Source: Hymenobacter lapidiphilus
GTDB taxonomy: Bacteria; Bacteroidota; Bacteroidia; Cytophagales; Hymenobacteraceae
Assembly (NCBI RefSeq): GCF_013377885.1
Contig: NZ_JABKAU010000040.1
Location: forward strand, 1-33,780
Length of the DNA: 33,780 nt
Reading direction: 5' to 3'
A model generated the notes under the pieces. The model made no database searches. It had not been told where the DNA came from and saw only the letters and a program-made list of their open reading frames with translations. The translations under genes were made by a program, and so were the position numbers. This document shows positions 27,432 to 33,780 of the stretch, piece after piece (within the stretch, counting starts at the first letter, position 1; each line of letters opens with the position of its first letter).

Positions 27432-28409
27432 ATGTCCCGCATCCTTACCGGAATCCAGAGCACTGGCCGCCCCCATTTGGGCAACCTGCTTGGTGCCATT
27501 CTGCCCGCCATCGAGCTGTCGAAAAACCCGGCCAACGACTCGCTGTATTTCATTGCCGATCTGCACTCGCTTACCACCGTGCGCGACGCGGCGCTGCTAC
27601 GCGAAAACACCTACGCCGTGGCCGCCGCCTGGCTGGCCTGCGGTTTCGATACCGATAAGAACCTGTTCTACCGGCAGTCGGATGTGCCGCAGGTAACGGA
27701 GCTGACCTGGTATCTAAGCTGCTTCACGCCCTACCCGATGCTGGCCAACGCGCACAGCTTCAAGGATAAGAGCGACCGGCTGAGCGACGTGAATGCGGGC
27801 CTGTTCACGTACCCCGTGCTCATGGCCGCCGACATCCTGCTCTACGATGCCGAAATAGTGCCGGTGGGCAAAGACCAGGTGCAGCACCTCGAAATTGCCC
27901 GCGACATGGCCCAGGCCTTCAACAGCCGCTACGGCGAAACCCTGGTGCTGCCCCGGCCGCGCGTAGATGAGCAAGTGATGCTGGTGCCCGGCGTTGATGG
28001 TCAGAAGATGAGCAAGAGCTACGGCAATACCATCGATATTTTCGTGGACGACAAAACGCTGCTCAAAAACATCAAGACCATCGTTTCGGACAGCACCCCG
28101 CTCGAAGCGCCCAAAAACCCCGATACCGACACCACCTTCAAGCTATTTTCGCTGGTAGCCAACGCCGACCAAGTGGCCGAAATGCGCCAGAACTACCTCA
28201 ACGGCGGTTACGGCTACGGCCATGCCAAACAGGCGCTGTTCGAGGCCATCCGCACCCGCTTTGCTCAAGAGCGCGAGCAGTTTACCTTCTACAGCCAAAA
28301 CCTGCCCGAAGTGGACAAAAAACTGGCCGAAGGCGCCCGCAAAGCCCAGGCGTACGGCTCGGGCGTCCTCAATAAGGTGCGCGAAAAAGTGGGCTACTCG
28401 CCGCGGTAA
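27432..28409 (+). CDS. trpS: Tryptophanyl-tRNA synthetase
   Basis: 325-residue class I synthetase that charges tRNA-Trp, matching the usual bacterial length. The HIGH-type motif is TGRPHLGN (residues 11-18, variant PxxLGN), and the KMSKS loop is exact at 192-196 (QKMSKSYGN). Other TrpRS features are YFIADLHSLTT, the helix with MAADILLYDA and PVGKDQVQHLEIARDMA, all of which bind tryptophan or ATP. The start at 27432 gives MSRILTGIQSTGRPHLGN, the canonical N-terminus. The gene is followed by a hairpin shared with the convergent downstream gene. Confidence 0.97.
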   Translation: MSRILTGIQSTGRPHLGNLLGAILPAIELSKNPANDSLYFIADLHSLTTVRDAALLRENTYAVAAAWLACGFDTDKNLFYRQSDVPQVTELTWYLSCFTPYPMLANAHSFKDKSDRLSDVNAGLFTYPVLMAADILLYDAEIVPVGKDQVQHLEIARDMAQAFNSRYGETLVLPRPRVDEQVMLVPGVDGQKMSKSYGNTIDIFVDDKTLLKNIKTIVSDSTPLEAPKNPDTDTTFKLFSLVANADQVAEMRQNYLNGGYGYGHAKQALFEAIRTRFAQEREQFTFYSQNLPEVDKKLAEGARKAQAYGSGVLNKVREKVGYSPR

Positions 28410-28414
28410 CCAAC

Positions 28415-28458
28415 AAGCGGCCTGTCATCCTTTATCAGCGCAGGATGGCAGGCCGCTT
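28415..28458. terminator. Hairpin between convergent trpS and the 285-residue gene
   Basis: AAGCGGCCTGTCATCCT (28415-28431) pairs with AGGATGGCAGGCCGCTT (28442-28458) with one mismatch tolerated as G-U; the loop is 10 bases. It lies 5 bases after the trpS stop and 10 bases before the end of the opposing gene. The stem has an A- and T-rich base but only a short T tract, so it is a probable, not a strong, bidirectional terminator. Confidence 0.65.
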
Positions 28459-28468
28459 ACTGCTGAAA

Positions 28469-29326
28469 TCAGTACTGCAGGCCGTCGATGTTATGGGGCT
28501 TTTGCTGGTTGCCAAAGCTGAATCCAACTTTGCTGCCCCGGCTCACCTGCTGGTTTTCCAGCTTCTGCTTAACGGTAATTTTCTGGATATCGGTCATGGG
28601 CGGGGCAATCAGGTCGTTGTTGACGGCCGCAATCATGGCGCTTTCCACGAACAGGCGCAGCGCGTCTTCCGTCACCACATTGTCCGACATGTCGTTGTCG
28701 GGTAGTTCGAGCTGCTGCACACCTTCGAGGTAATAGTGCTGGTCGATGTTGATGAGCAGGCGGCCCACCAGGTAGCCCGGGTCGTTGAGGCGCTGGTATT
28801 TGATGCTGTCGGCCATAAAGTTGTAGGCCATGATGTGGCCGAAAAACCGTCGCCGAAAGTCCTCCTCCACGTATTTGGTGGGCATTGGGCCGTAATCGTC
28901 GGGGAAAGTAACGATGTTGGAGTGCAGCACAAACACCAGCAAATCGCCGCTGAAGCGGATGTGAAACTCCATCTCATTGACAGGCCGGTACTCGATCATC
29001 ACCGACGCATCGACGGTGGCCACCTTGCTGCTGAGCTCCTCAACCAGCAGCTGCGAGGCCTGCCGCAGCAGCTCGAAAGTTGATTGCGTCTGACGGTAGA
29101 TTGCCTGCTTGGCTGAGGATTTCTGCCGCAGCCCCTCAAAAATCTGGTTGAGGCGGTCGGCGGGAGCAGCGGCCGGGTCGCCGGGGGCCTGGGGTACCAG
29201 CCCGTCGGTGTTGGGCGCGCCGGCCAGATTGGCATCGGCCGTTGTACGAATGGGCTTGCGGGCACTGGTGGGCGGTGGGCCCAGGGAGCGGGTGAGCTTG
29301 GTGGGGCGGGAAATTTCGTCGTCCAT
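28469..29326 (-). CDS. Uncharacterised cytoplasmic protein, 285 residues
   Basis: The ATG at 29326 gives MDDEISRPTKLTRSLG. Residues about 1-65 are Pro/Ala/Thr-rich and probably disordered; from about 70 onward the protein is folded, with a helix (QAIYRQTQSTFELLRQASQLLVEEL) and a beta domain (VMIEYRPVNEMEFHIRFSGDLLVFVLHSNIV). There is no signal peptide, membrane segment or catalytic motif I recognise. The composition matches the region, and the folded part looks well conserved in type, so it is very likely a true gene, perhaps Cytophagales-specific. It is transcribed alone towards trpS. Confidence 0.8.
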   Translation of the reverse strand: MDDEISRPTKLTRSLGPPPTSARKPIRTTADANLAGAPNTDGLVPQAPGDPAAAPADRLNQIFEGLRQKSSAKQAIYRQTQSTFELLRQASQLLVEELSSKVATVDASVMIEYRPVNEMEFHIRFSGDLLVFVLHSNIVTFPDDYGPMPTKYVEEDFRRRFFGHIMAYNFMADSIKYQRLNDPGYLVGRLLINIDQHYYLEGVQQLELPDNDMSDNVVTEDALRLFVESAMIAAVNNDLIAPPMTDIQKITVKQKLENQQVSRGSKVGFSFGNQQKPHNIDGLQY

Positions 29327-29457
29327 GCAGCAGAGAAAAGTTGAGGCGCGACTGGAAGCGCGGATGAAAATCAGGTGGGAATGTCCTACTTACGCAAAAG
29401 CCACGATTCTTGGTGCAGCCGACCAGTCATTCCGTTCACAAAACGGGGCCCGGTAAT

Positions 29458-30576
29458 TTACCTATGGCCTAACACCGGTGGCCCGGGCAGCGCGTCCGCT
29501 ACGGACCAGGCACTGCACCGAAAAGCCACTGTGCGCAGGCCCTGGTGCGGAAAACCGGCCGTGGGCGGCAGCAGCATGGCGCGGGCCGCGGGTTGGCTAA
29601 GCGCCTCCCCCACCGTACGCACGGCTCCGGCTGGCACGGCGCACTTTTCCAACTCCAGCAGCAGCGCTGCGCCGCTTACCTGCGCTATCCGCTGGCTTAG
29701 CAGCTCCTCCAGCTCGTGGCGGTGAGCTACGCGGGCGGGGTTGGTGCTGAAGCGGGCATTGGTGGCCCAGGCAGGCCGGGAAAGCACAGCACAAAGCTGA
29801 CGAAACTGCCCATCGGAGCCCACGGCCAGCAGCAATTGGGTGCCGTCGGCGGCGGTGTACACGGTACCATAGGGCACAATGCTGGGGTGGCCCGAGCCCA
29901 GCGGCTGCGGCTCGTGGCCCGTTACCAGCCAGGCCGTGCCCTGGTTGACCAGCGAGGCCAGCGCGCTATCGTGCAACGATACTTCGAGCAACGCGCCGCG
30001 GCCGGTTCGCTCGCGCTGGTAGAGAGCCAGCAGCAGGGCTTCCTTTAGCTGGTGGGCCGTGAGCAAGTCGATGAGGGCTACCGGCATTTTCTGGGCCGGC
30101 TGCCCCGGGCCGGCGGCGTTCAGGTGCATAAAACCGGCTTCGGCCTGGAGCACGGCGTCGTAGCCAGCTCGGGGGCTGGCGGGCCCGTAGCCAGTAATGG
30201 ATCCGTACAGCAGCCGCGGGTTCAGGGCCGCAAGCGTGGCGTAATCGGCTCCCAGCTTCTCGGCGTCGCCGGGTTTGTAGGAGGCCAGCACGATGTCGGC
30301 CCCGGCGGCCAGCGCGTGCAGCTCTGCCTGGCCGGCAGCGGTAGTCAGGTCGAGTACGCGGCTGGTTTTGCCCCAGTTGACCGCGCTGAAATAGGCCGAA
30401 ACCGGGGCATCGGGCACTTCGGCGGCCGTGCGCCAGGTGCGGGTCACGTCGCCGGCCGGCGCTTCTATTTTCAGCACTTCGGCTCCCAGCTCGGCCAGAA
30501 ACTGGCCCACCTGGGGCCCGGCCAGCACCGAAGCCAGCTCCAGCACGCGCAGGCCATGTAGCGGAAGGTCCGTCAT
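29458..30576 (-). CDS. CaiB/BaiF family (class III) CoA-transferase
   Basis: 372 residues, about the normal size for the family. The opening LHGLRVLELASVLAGPQVGQFLAELGAEVLKIE is the nucleotide-binding N-terminal motif of class III CoA-transferases, and the TSRVLDLTTAAGQ and LLYGSITGYG segments follow. The catalytic aspartate that forms the acyl anhydride is probably Asp140 in RAGYDAVLQAEAGFM. These enzymes move CoA between organic acids, for example succinate, formate or carnitine. The acceptor cannot be told here because no acyl-CoA enzymes are adjacent. The gene is preceded on its upstream side by a dispersed repeat. Confidence 0.92.
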   Translation of the reverse strand: MTDLPLHGLRVLELASVLAGPQVGQFLAELGAEVLKIEAPAGDVTRTWRTAAEVPDAPVSAYFSAVNWGKTSRVLDLTTAAGQAELHALAAGADIVLASYKPGDAEKLGADYATLAALNPRLLYGSITGYGPASPRAGYDAVLQAEAGFMHLNAAGPGQPAQKMPVALIDLLTAHQLKEALLLALYQRERTGRGALLEVSLHDSALASLVNQGTAWLVTGHEPQPLGSGHPSIVPYGTVYTAADGTQLLLAVGSDGQFRQLCAVLSRPAWATNARFSTNPARVAHRHELEELLSQRIAQVSGAALLLELEKCAVPAGAVRTVGEALSQPAARAMLLPPTAGFPHQGLRTVAFRCSAWSVADALPGPPVLGHR

Positions 30577-30599
30577 TGAGAAAGGATTAAGTTTGGAAT

Positions 30600-30712
30600 G
30601 TCATGCTGAGCGTAGTCGAAGAATCTCTACCGCAATGGTAATCATAGCGGCGGCAACGAAGCGGTATAGATTCTTTGGACACTGGCTCTATGCGCCACAT
30701 GCTCAGAATGAC
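30600..30712. repeat. Imperfect palindrome of the GTCATGCTGAGC type
   Basis: Left arm GTCATGCTGAGC...AAGAATCTCTACCGC (30600-30633) and right arm GCGGTATAGATTCTT...GCTCAGAATGAC (30661-30712) pair at both outer and inner ends, with unpaired and unequal middle parts. The AAGAATCT core also occurs in the palindromes at 16645 and 32593. It lies between the starts of the CoA-transferase gene and the end of the ABC ATPase gene, both minus. I recall this word as a common dispersed repeat in Hymenobacter-like genomes. Confidence 0.75.
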
Positions 30713-30746
30713 GGGCTTTTTCCTTTCTACTCTCACTGCTAATCAC

Positions 30747-31430
30747 TCACCCGCTACTATACCCCCGGTTGCGCAGGCCCTCGCGGGGGTTAGCCAGCAG
30801 TTCCAGGCGGCCGTCGTGCAGCAGGTACACCACGTCGCAGAGGGCCAGCACTTCCTCGTAGCGGTGGTCGGTGAGCAGTAGGCCCTTGCGCCGCTTCACG
30901 CGGCGCATCACTTCGGTCAGAACTTCTGTGTGTACGGGCATTACGCCGGTGAAAGGCTCATCGAGGAGCGTGAATTGGGTGTTGGCGTGCAGCAGCAACA
31001 GCACCTCCACGAGCCGCGCGGTGCCGCCCGATAGCTCGCCAGCCGGCTGGTTTAGCTGAGCCAGCAGTTCCGGAAAGTCGCGTAGCGCCGCGGCGGCATC
31101 TAGCCCAAGCAGTTGGGCCGCCGCGGCCAGCTTGAGTTGGGGCGGCAGCAGCGGCGTCTGGGGTAGGTAGTTGAGCAGGCCCGGCTGGCGGTAGGCCGGC
31201 ACCATCCGCCGCCCGTTTAAGCGCACCGAGGCATCGGCTACCGGCCGGGCCCCGAATACGGTTTATTTGCCGCAGCCGTTGCGGCCCAGCAGGCCCACTA
31301 CCTGCCCGGTTTGCACCCGCAAGTACACATCCGATAGCAGCACCCGGTTGCCGAATTTGAGTTGGATGCCGTCGGCTTCGAGTACATGCGGCGCACCAGG
31401 TGCGGGCACGGAATTAGGACAGGCAGGCAT
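30747..31430 (-). pseudogene. ABC transporter ATP-binding protein, interrupted by TAA inside Walker A
   Basis: 228-codon frame encoding a short ABC ATPase. It begins MPACPNSVPAPGAPHVLEAD and reaches Walker A as GRNGCGK (residues 49-55), then codon 56 is TAA (31263-31265) in the same frame, followed by TVFGARPVADASVRLNG. The rest is intact: Q-loop Gln (codon 91, LPQTPLLPP), signature LSGG (133-136), Walker B FTLLDE (153-158) and switch His (189, LLTDHRYEEV). Related Bacteroidota proteins, as I remember them, have GKSTLLKIIFG here; this sequence has only the stop and three residues between the Walker Lys and FG, so about four codons (12 bases) seem to be deleted, with the stop created at the junction. 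The start overlaps the upstream membrane-protein stop (TGATG), so translation would be coupled. Most likely a broken gene; sequencing error is possible. Confidence 0.8.
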
Positions 31431-31750
31431 CAGGCAGCTAGTTGGCGAATGAGGCCGACCAGCAGGGCAAAGCCTGCCGTATCGAACACCACCAGCGGGG
31501 CCCACAACTGCCATTGGGCCAGGTGCAGGTTGCGGTAGAACCAGTGCTGGTTGGGCCATGTGCGCTGCCCGATGTACCAGATCAGCGGAAAGGTGCTCAG
31601 CTTCATCAGCACGACGCTTGTGTTCAGCGGCAGTGGCCAGTTTCCAAACATCACCGCAGAGCCCAGAACCAGCCCAGAACCCAAACTGGTGAGCGGCAAC
31701 AGCTGCCGGTAAAACAGAACCACCGCCCGGCGGTACACAGCAAAATCCAT
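31430..31750 (-). CDS. Small membrane protein coupled to the ABC ATPase gene
   Basis: 106 residues. The ATG at 31750 gives MDFAVYRRAVVLFYRQLLPL. Three hydrophobic segments are visible: about 17-38 (LLPLTSLGSGLVLGSAVMF), 45-62 (SVVLMKLSTFPLIWYIG) and 83-102 (LWAPLVVFDTAGFALLVGLI). Its TGA overlaps the ATG of the ATPase gene, and the methyltransferase gene ends 46 bases upstream, so the three are probably one operon. It is too small to be a normal ABC permease, so it may be an accessory subunit, or a permease assembled from several copies. The family is not recognised. Confidence 0.75.
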   Translation of the reverse strand: MDFAVYRRAVVLFYRQLLPLTSLGSGLVLGSAVMFGNWPLPLNTSVVLMKLSTFPLIWYIGQRTWPNQHWFYRNLHLAQWQLWAPLVVFDTAGFALLVGLIRQLAA

Positions 31751-31796
31751 AGGTATAGTACAGGAAATACGGGGTGCTAACGGCCGGCACCGCCTT

Positions 31797-32537
31797 TTAT
31801 TCCCTCACGCCCAGCCGCCCGAATACCGGAAACGTAATGGTTTGCTCGCCCGGGCCCCACAAGCCCGTCAGCTCGTCGGCCACCGAGGCTACTAAATCGG
31901 CGCCGTGGTGCTGGCGGGCATAGTTGGCAACGGCCGACCAGGAACGCAGGTAGCCCAGCATATCGGCCACTCGCCACTGCCGCCGCACCTCGAAACCCGC
32001 GCGCTGCACGCCGGCAAACGGGAACGGAATGCGGGCGTACTCCTCCTCGATGTGCTGGCGGTTGGTATCCCAGTAGGGGCCCGCGGTTTCGTTGTGGAAC
32101 CGATTTAGCGCCTCATTGAGCGCAGGGTTTTCGGAGTGGCAGAACTTGTAGCCCCACTCGGCCAGCACGCCCCCGGGCCGCAGCACCCGCAGCGCTTCCT
32201 GGTGGAAAGCGGCGGGCTCCAGCCAGTGCAGGGCCTGAGCCACAGTTATCAAATCGAAGCTCCCGGCCGCGAAAGGCGTGTTTTCGGCCCTACTGATTTG
32301 GTAGTCCACGTTGGGCAGCGCCGGGGCTTCGGCCAGCTGGGCCGCGCTGATATCCGTGGCCGCCACCCGCCCGAAATACCCGGCCAGCGCCGCCGCTACC
32401 TGCCCGTTGTCGGTGGCGCAGTCCCAGGCGCGGGCGCGGGCCGTCACCTGCGGCAGCAGCCACGCATACAGCTCCGGCGGGTAGCTGATGCGGTAGCGGG
32501 CGTACAGTTTAGCCTGAGCGGAGAATCGGTCGAGCAT
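31797..32537 (-). CDS. Class I SAM-dependent methyltransferase with altered motif I
   Basis: 246 residues with a Rossmann-type methyltransferase fold. Motif I is WDCATDNGQVAAAL (residues 38-51); motif II has the acidic Asp62 (AATDIS), and the FDLITVAQALHW segment (about 96-107) and LRVLRPGG follow, like trans-aconitate or ubiquinone-type small-molecule methyltransferases. The N-terminus DRFSAQAKLYARYRISYPPELY is typical. In relatives as I remember them motif I reads ATGNGQ; here residue 43 is Asp (GAC at 32409-32411), a change at a glycine that lines the SAM site. It may be neutral or weaken binding. The substrate is unknown. It is the first gene of the likely operon with the small membrane protein and ABC gene. 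Confidence 0.85.
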   Translation of the reverse strand: MLDRFSAQAKLYARYRISYPPELYAWLLPQVTARARAWDCATDNGQVAAALAGYFGRVAATDISAAQLAEAPALPNVDYQISRAENTPFAAGSFDLITVAQALHWLEPAAFHQEALRVLRPGGVLAEWGYKFCHSENPALNEALNRFHNETAGPYWDTNRQHIEEEYARIPFPFAGVQRAGFEVRRQWRVADMLGYLRSWSAVANYARQHHGADLVASVADELTGLWGPGEQTITFPVFGRLGVRE

Positions 32538-32540
32538 GGG

Positions 32541-32607
32541 CTGGTTGTCAGTTGCTGGTTGTCAGTTGCTGGTTGTCAGTTGTCAGTTGTCAGTTGTCAG
32601 TTGTCAG
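32541..32607. repeat. Tandem TTGTCAG heptamer array
   Basis: A run of GTTGTCA heptamers, beginning with two 14-base units that contain a variant (GTTGTCAGTTGCTG) and then about five near-identical heptamers up to 32607. It begins 4 bases upstream of the methyltransferase start (minus strand) and merges into the left arm of the 55-bp palindrome. It is simple-sequence-like, not CRISPR: there are no spacers. Confidence 0.85.
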
Positions 32608-32730
32608 TAAAGAACGTCATTCAGAGCGAAGCGAAGAATCTCGCGTGAGGTTGCTGAGCTGCATTTGAACGTCAGCACGCGAGATTCTTCGCTTCGCTCT
32701 GAATGACGTTCTTTACTGACAACTGACAAC
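32593..32730. repeat. 55-bp perfect palindrome with GTCATTCAGAGCG core, copy 2
   Basis: Arms 32593-32647 and 32676-32730 are perfectly complementary over 55 bases, with a 28-base loop. Inner 35 bases (AACGTCATTCAGAGCG to ...CTCGCGTG) match copy 1 at 16645-16743 with one changed base; the outer 20 bases are two TTGTCAG heptamers plus TAAAG, mirrored on the far side as CTTTACTGACAACTGACAAC. It occupies the 213-base gap between the divergent methyltransferase and oxidoreductase genes, as copy 1 does between its genes. Confidence 0.9.
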
Positions 32731-32750
32731 CAGCAACTGACAACTAGACT

Positions 32751-33761
32751 ATGCCCATCCAAACTGGCCTGCTGGCCTACGGTATGTCCGGCCGTGTTTT
32801 CCACGCGCCCTTTCTGCAGGCTAGCCCACACTTTGCGCTGCAAGCCGTGGTGGAGCGCAGCCATAAAGCTGCCGCCGACTCCTACCCTGGCATCAGCAGC
32901 TACAATACGGTGGCCGAATTGCTGGCCGACGACGCGCTGGAGCTGGTGGTAGTGAACACGCCCAACGACACGCACTTTGCACTGGCCCGGCAGGCGCTGG
33001 CGGCCGGCAAGCACGTACTTATTGAAAAGCCGGTGGCCACCACCGTGGCCGAGCTGGACGAGCTGCTGGCCCTGGCCCGGCAGCAGCAGCGGCACCTGCT
33101 GGCCTACCAGAACCGCCGTTGGGATTCCGACTTTCAACTGGTGCGCCAAGTGGTGGAAAGTGGCCGGCTGGGCCAGCTTGCGGAGGTGCATTTCCGCTTC
33201 GACAGGTACAAGCTGGCGCTCAACCCCAAGCAGTTCAAGGAAGACCCCGCCGCACCCGGCAGCGGCCTCAGCTTCGACCTCGGCCCCCACGTGCTCGACC
33301 AAGCCCTGAGCCTATTCGGCCGGCCGCTGCGCCACCGTTTCAGTCGCGCCCACCACCGCCCCGGCTCGCGGGTCGACGACTACTTCCACGCCCACCTCGA
33401 GTACCCCGAAGGCCTGCACGTATTCGTGGCCGGCTCGTTGCTGACGGCCGCGCCGGGCCCGGCCTACGTGCTACACGGCACTGCCGGGTCGTTCCAAAAA
33501 ACCCGCGCCGACGTGCAGGAAAACCAATTGGTAGCGGGCCTCTCCCCCACCGCCGCCAGCTATGGCCACGAGCCTACCGGGGCCGCAGGCGTCCTCACGC
33601 TGGCCACCGAGCCGGGCCAGTTCAGTGCCGAGCAGCTGCCGGCCCCGGCGGGTAATTACACCGGACTATTCGAGGCCGTGTACCAGACCATCCGCCACGG
33701 CCAGCCTTTCCCGGTAAGCCCCGAACAGCTCCGTTGGCAGTTGGAGATACTGACGATATAA
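32751..33761 (+). CDS. Gfo/Idh/MocA family NAD(P)-dependent oxidoreductase
   Basis: 336 residues, complete, ending in TAA at 33759-33761. The N-terminal Rossmann domain has the nucleotide-binding turn GLLAYGMSGRVFHAPF (residues 6-21), then NTPNDTHFALARQALAAGKHV, and the catalytic-lysine motif EKPVA (Lys93). The C-terminal domain has the DLGPHVLDQALSLFG segment, where the His-Asp pair typically takes part in catalysis. The family oxidises or reduces sugars and inositols or related compounds with NAD(P); the substrate here is unknown. The start follows the palindrome by 21 bases. It is the last gene in the window and probably stands alone. Confidence 0.93.
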   Translation: MPIQTGLLAYGMSGRVFHAPFLQASPHFALQAVVERSHKAAADSYPGISSYNTVAELLADDALELVVVNTPNDTHFALARQALAAGKHVLIEKPVATTVAELDELLALARQQQRHLLAYQNRRWDSDFQLVRQVVESGRLGQLAEVHFRFDRYKLALNPKQFKEDPAAPGSGLSFDLGPHVLDQALSLFGRPLRHRFSRAHHRPGSRVDDYFHAHLEYPEGLHVFVAGSLLTAAPGPAYVLHGTAGSFQKTRADVQENQLVAGLSPTAASYGHEPTGAAGVLTLATEPGQFSAEQLPAPAGNYTGLFEAVYQTIRHGQPFPVSPEQLRWQLEILTI

Positions 33762-33780
33762 GGCACTAATCTCCGCCCTA

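Noticed and set aside
31263..31265. Programmed readthrough or recoding of the TAA in the ABC ATPase gene
   Set aside because: No nearby recoding structure is seen, TAA is the least leaky stop, and the codons after it appear deleted, so even readthrough would leave a damaged Walker A.
32541..32607. CRISPR array
   Set aside because: Seven-base units repeat without spacers, so it is a simple tandem repeat.

Overview
The window looks like a chromosomal stretch of a GC-rich Bacteroidota, most likely Hymenobacter or a close relative in the Cytophagales. Supporting signs are a DUF4249 lipoprotein paired with a TonB-dependent receptor, a TPR sensor histidine kinase, a eukaryote-type (GT3) glycogen synthase, promoter-like TAnnTTTG / TAnnTTCG boxes close to start codons, and short palindromic intergenic repeats. 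Genus assignment is inference. No rRNA, tRNA, CRISPR array, phage gene or transposase gene was recognised, and no gap between genes exceeds about 300 bases.

Layout. 1-6439: the 3' end of an uncharacterised gene, then on the minus strand a TPR histidine kinase; an ElaA-like acetyltransferase on plus; then a minus-strand pair made of an M48 metalloprotease and a large secreted protein of unknown function, ending at a clear terminator. 6649-11941: an M28 peptidase, a palindromic repeat, and the DUF4249 lipoprotein / TonB receptor pair. 12059-16604: a 26-bp bidirectional terminator, a minus-strand S9 peptidase, a GT39-type membrane glycosyltransferase and an 81-residue protein. 16785-18625: a YfcC-type transporter and a converging 129-residue protein, with two copies of a G-rich hairpin flanking this block. 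18801-22673: a glycogen module (CBM48-GH13 branching-type enzyme followed by GT3 glycogen synthase). 22858-24259: an AT-rich, foreign-looking membrane protein gene and a DUF4198 protein. 24362-28409: STAS protein, RNase Z, queuosine precursor transporter, a secreted protein of unknown function and tryptophanyl-tRNA synthetase. 28469-32537 (minus): an uncharacterised 285-residue protein, a CaiB-type CoA-transferase, and a probable operon of methyltransferase, small membrane protein and ABC ATPase, in which the ATPase gene is broken inside Walker A. 32751-33761: a Gfo/Idh/MocA oxidoreductase.

Most genes are housekeeping or ordinary accessory functions. The more unusual content is (i) the ABC ATPase reading frame interrupted by TAA immediately after the Walker A lysine, with apparently four codons missing, and (ii) a set of intergenic palindromes: a G-rich hairpin present twice with its loop inverted, a GTCATTCAGAGCG palindrome present twice between divergent genes, a TTGTCAG tandem/palindrome composite, and a TGCAAGC palindrome. 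No defence or biosynthetic system that could be called new is visible. Gene products were recognised from motifs and remembered family patterns, not from database searches.
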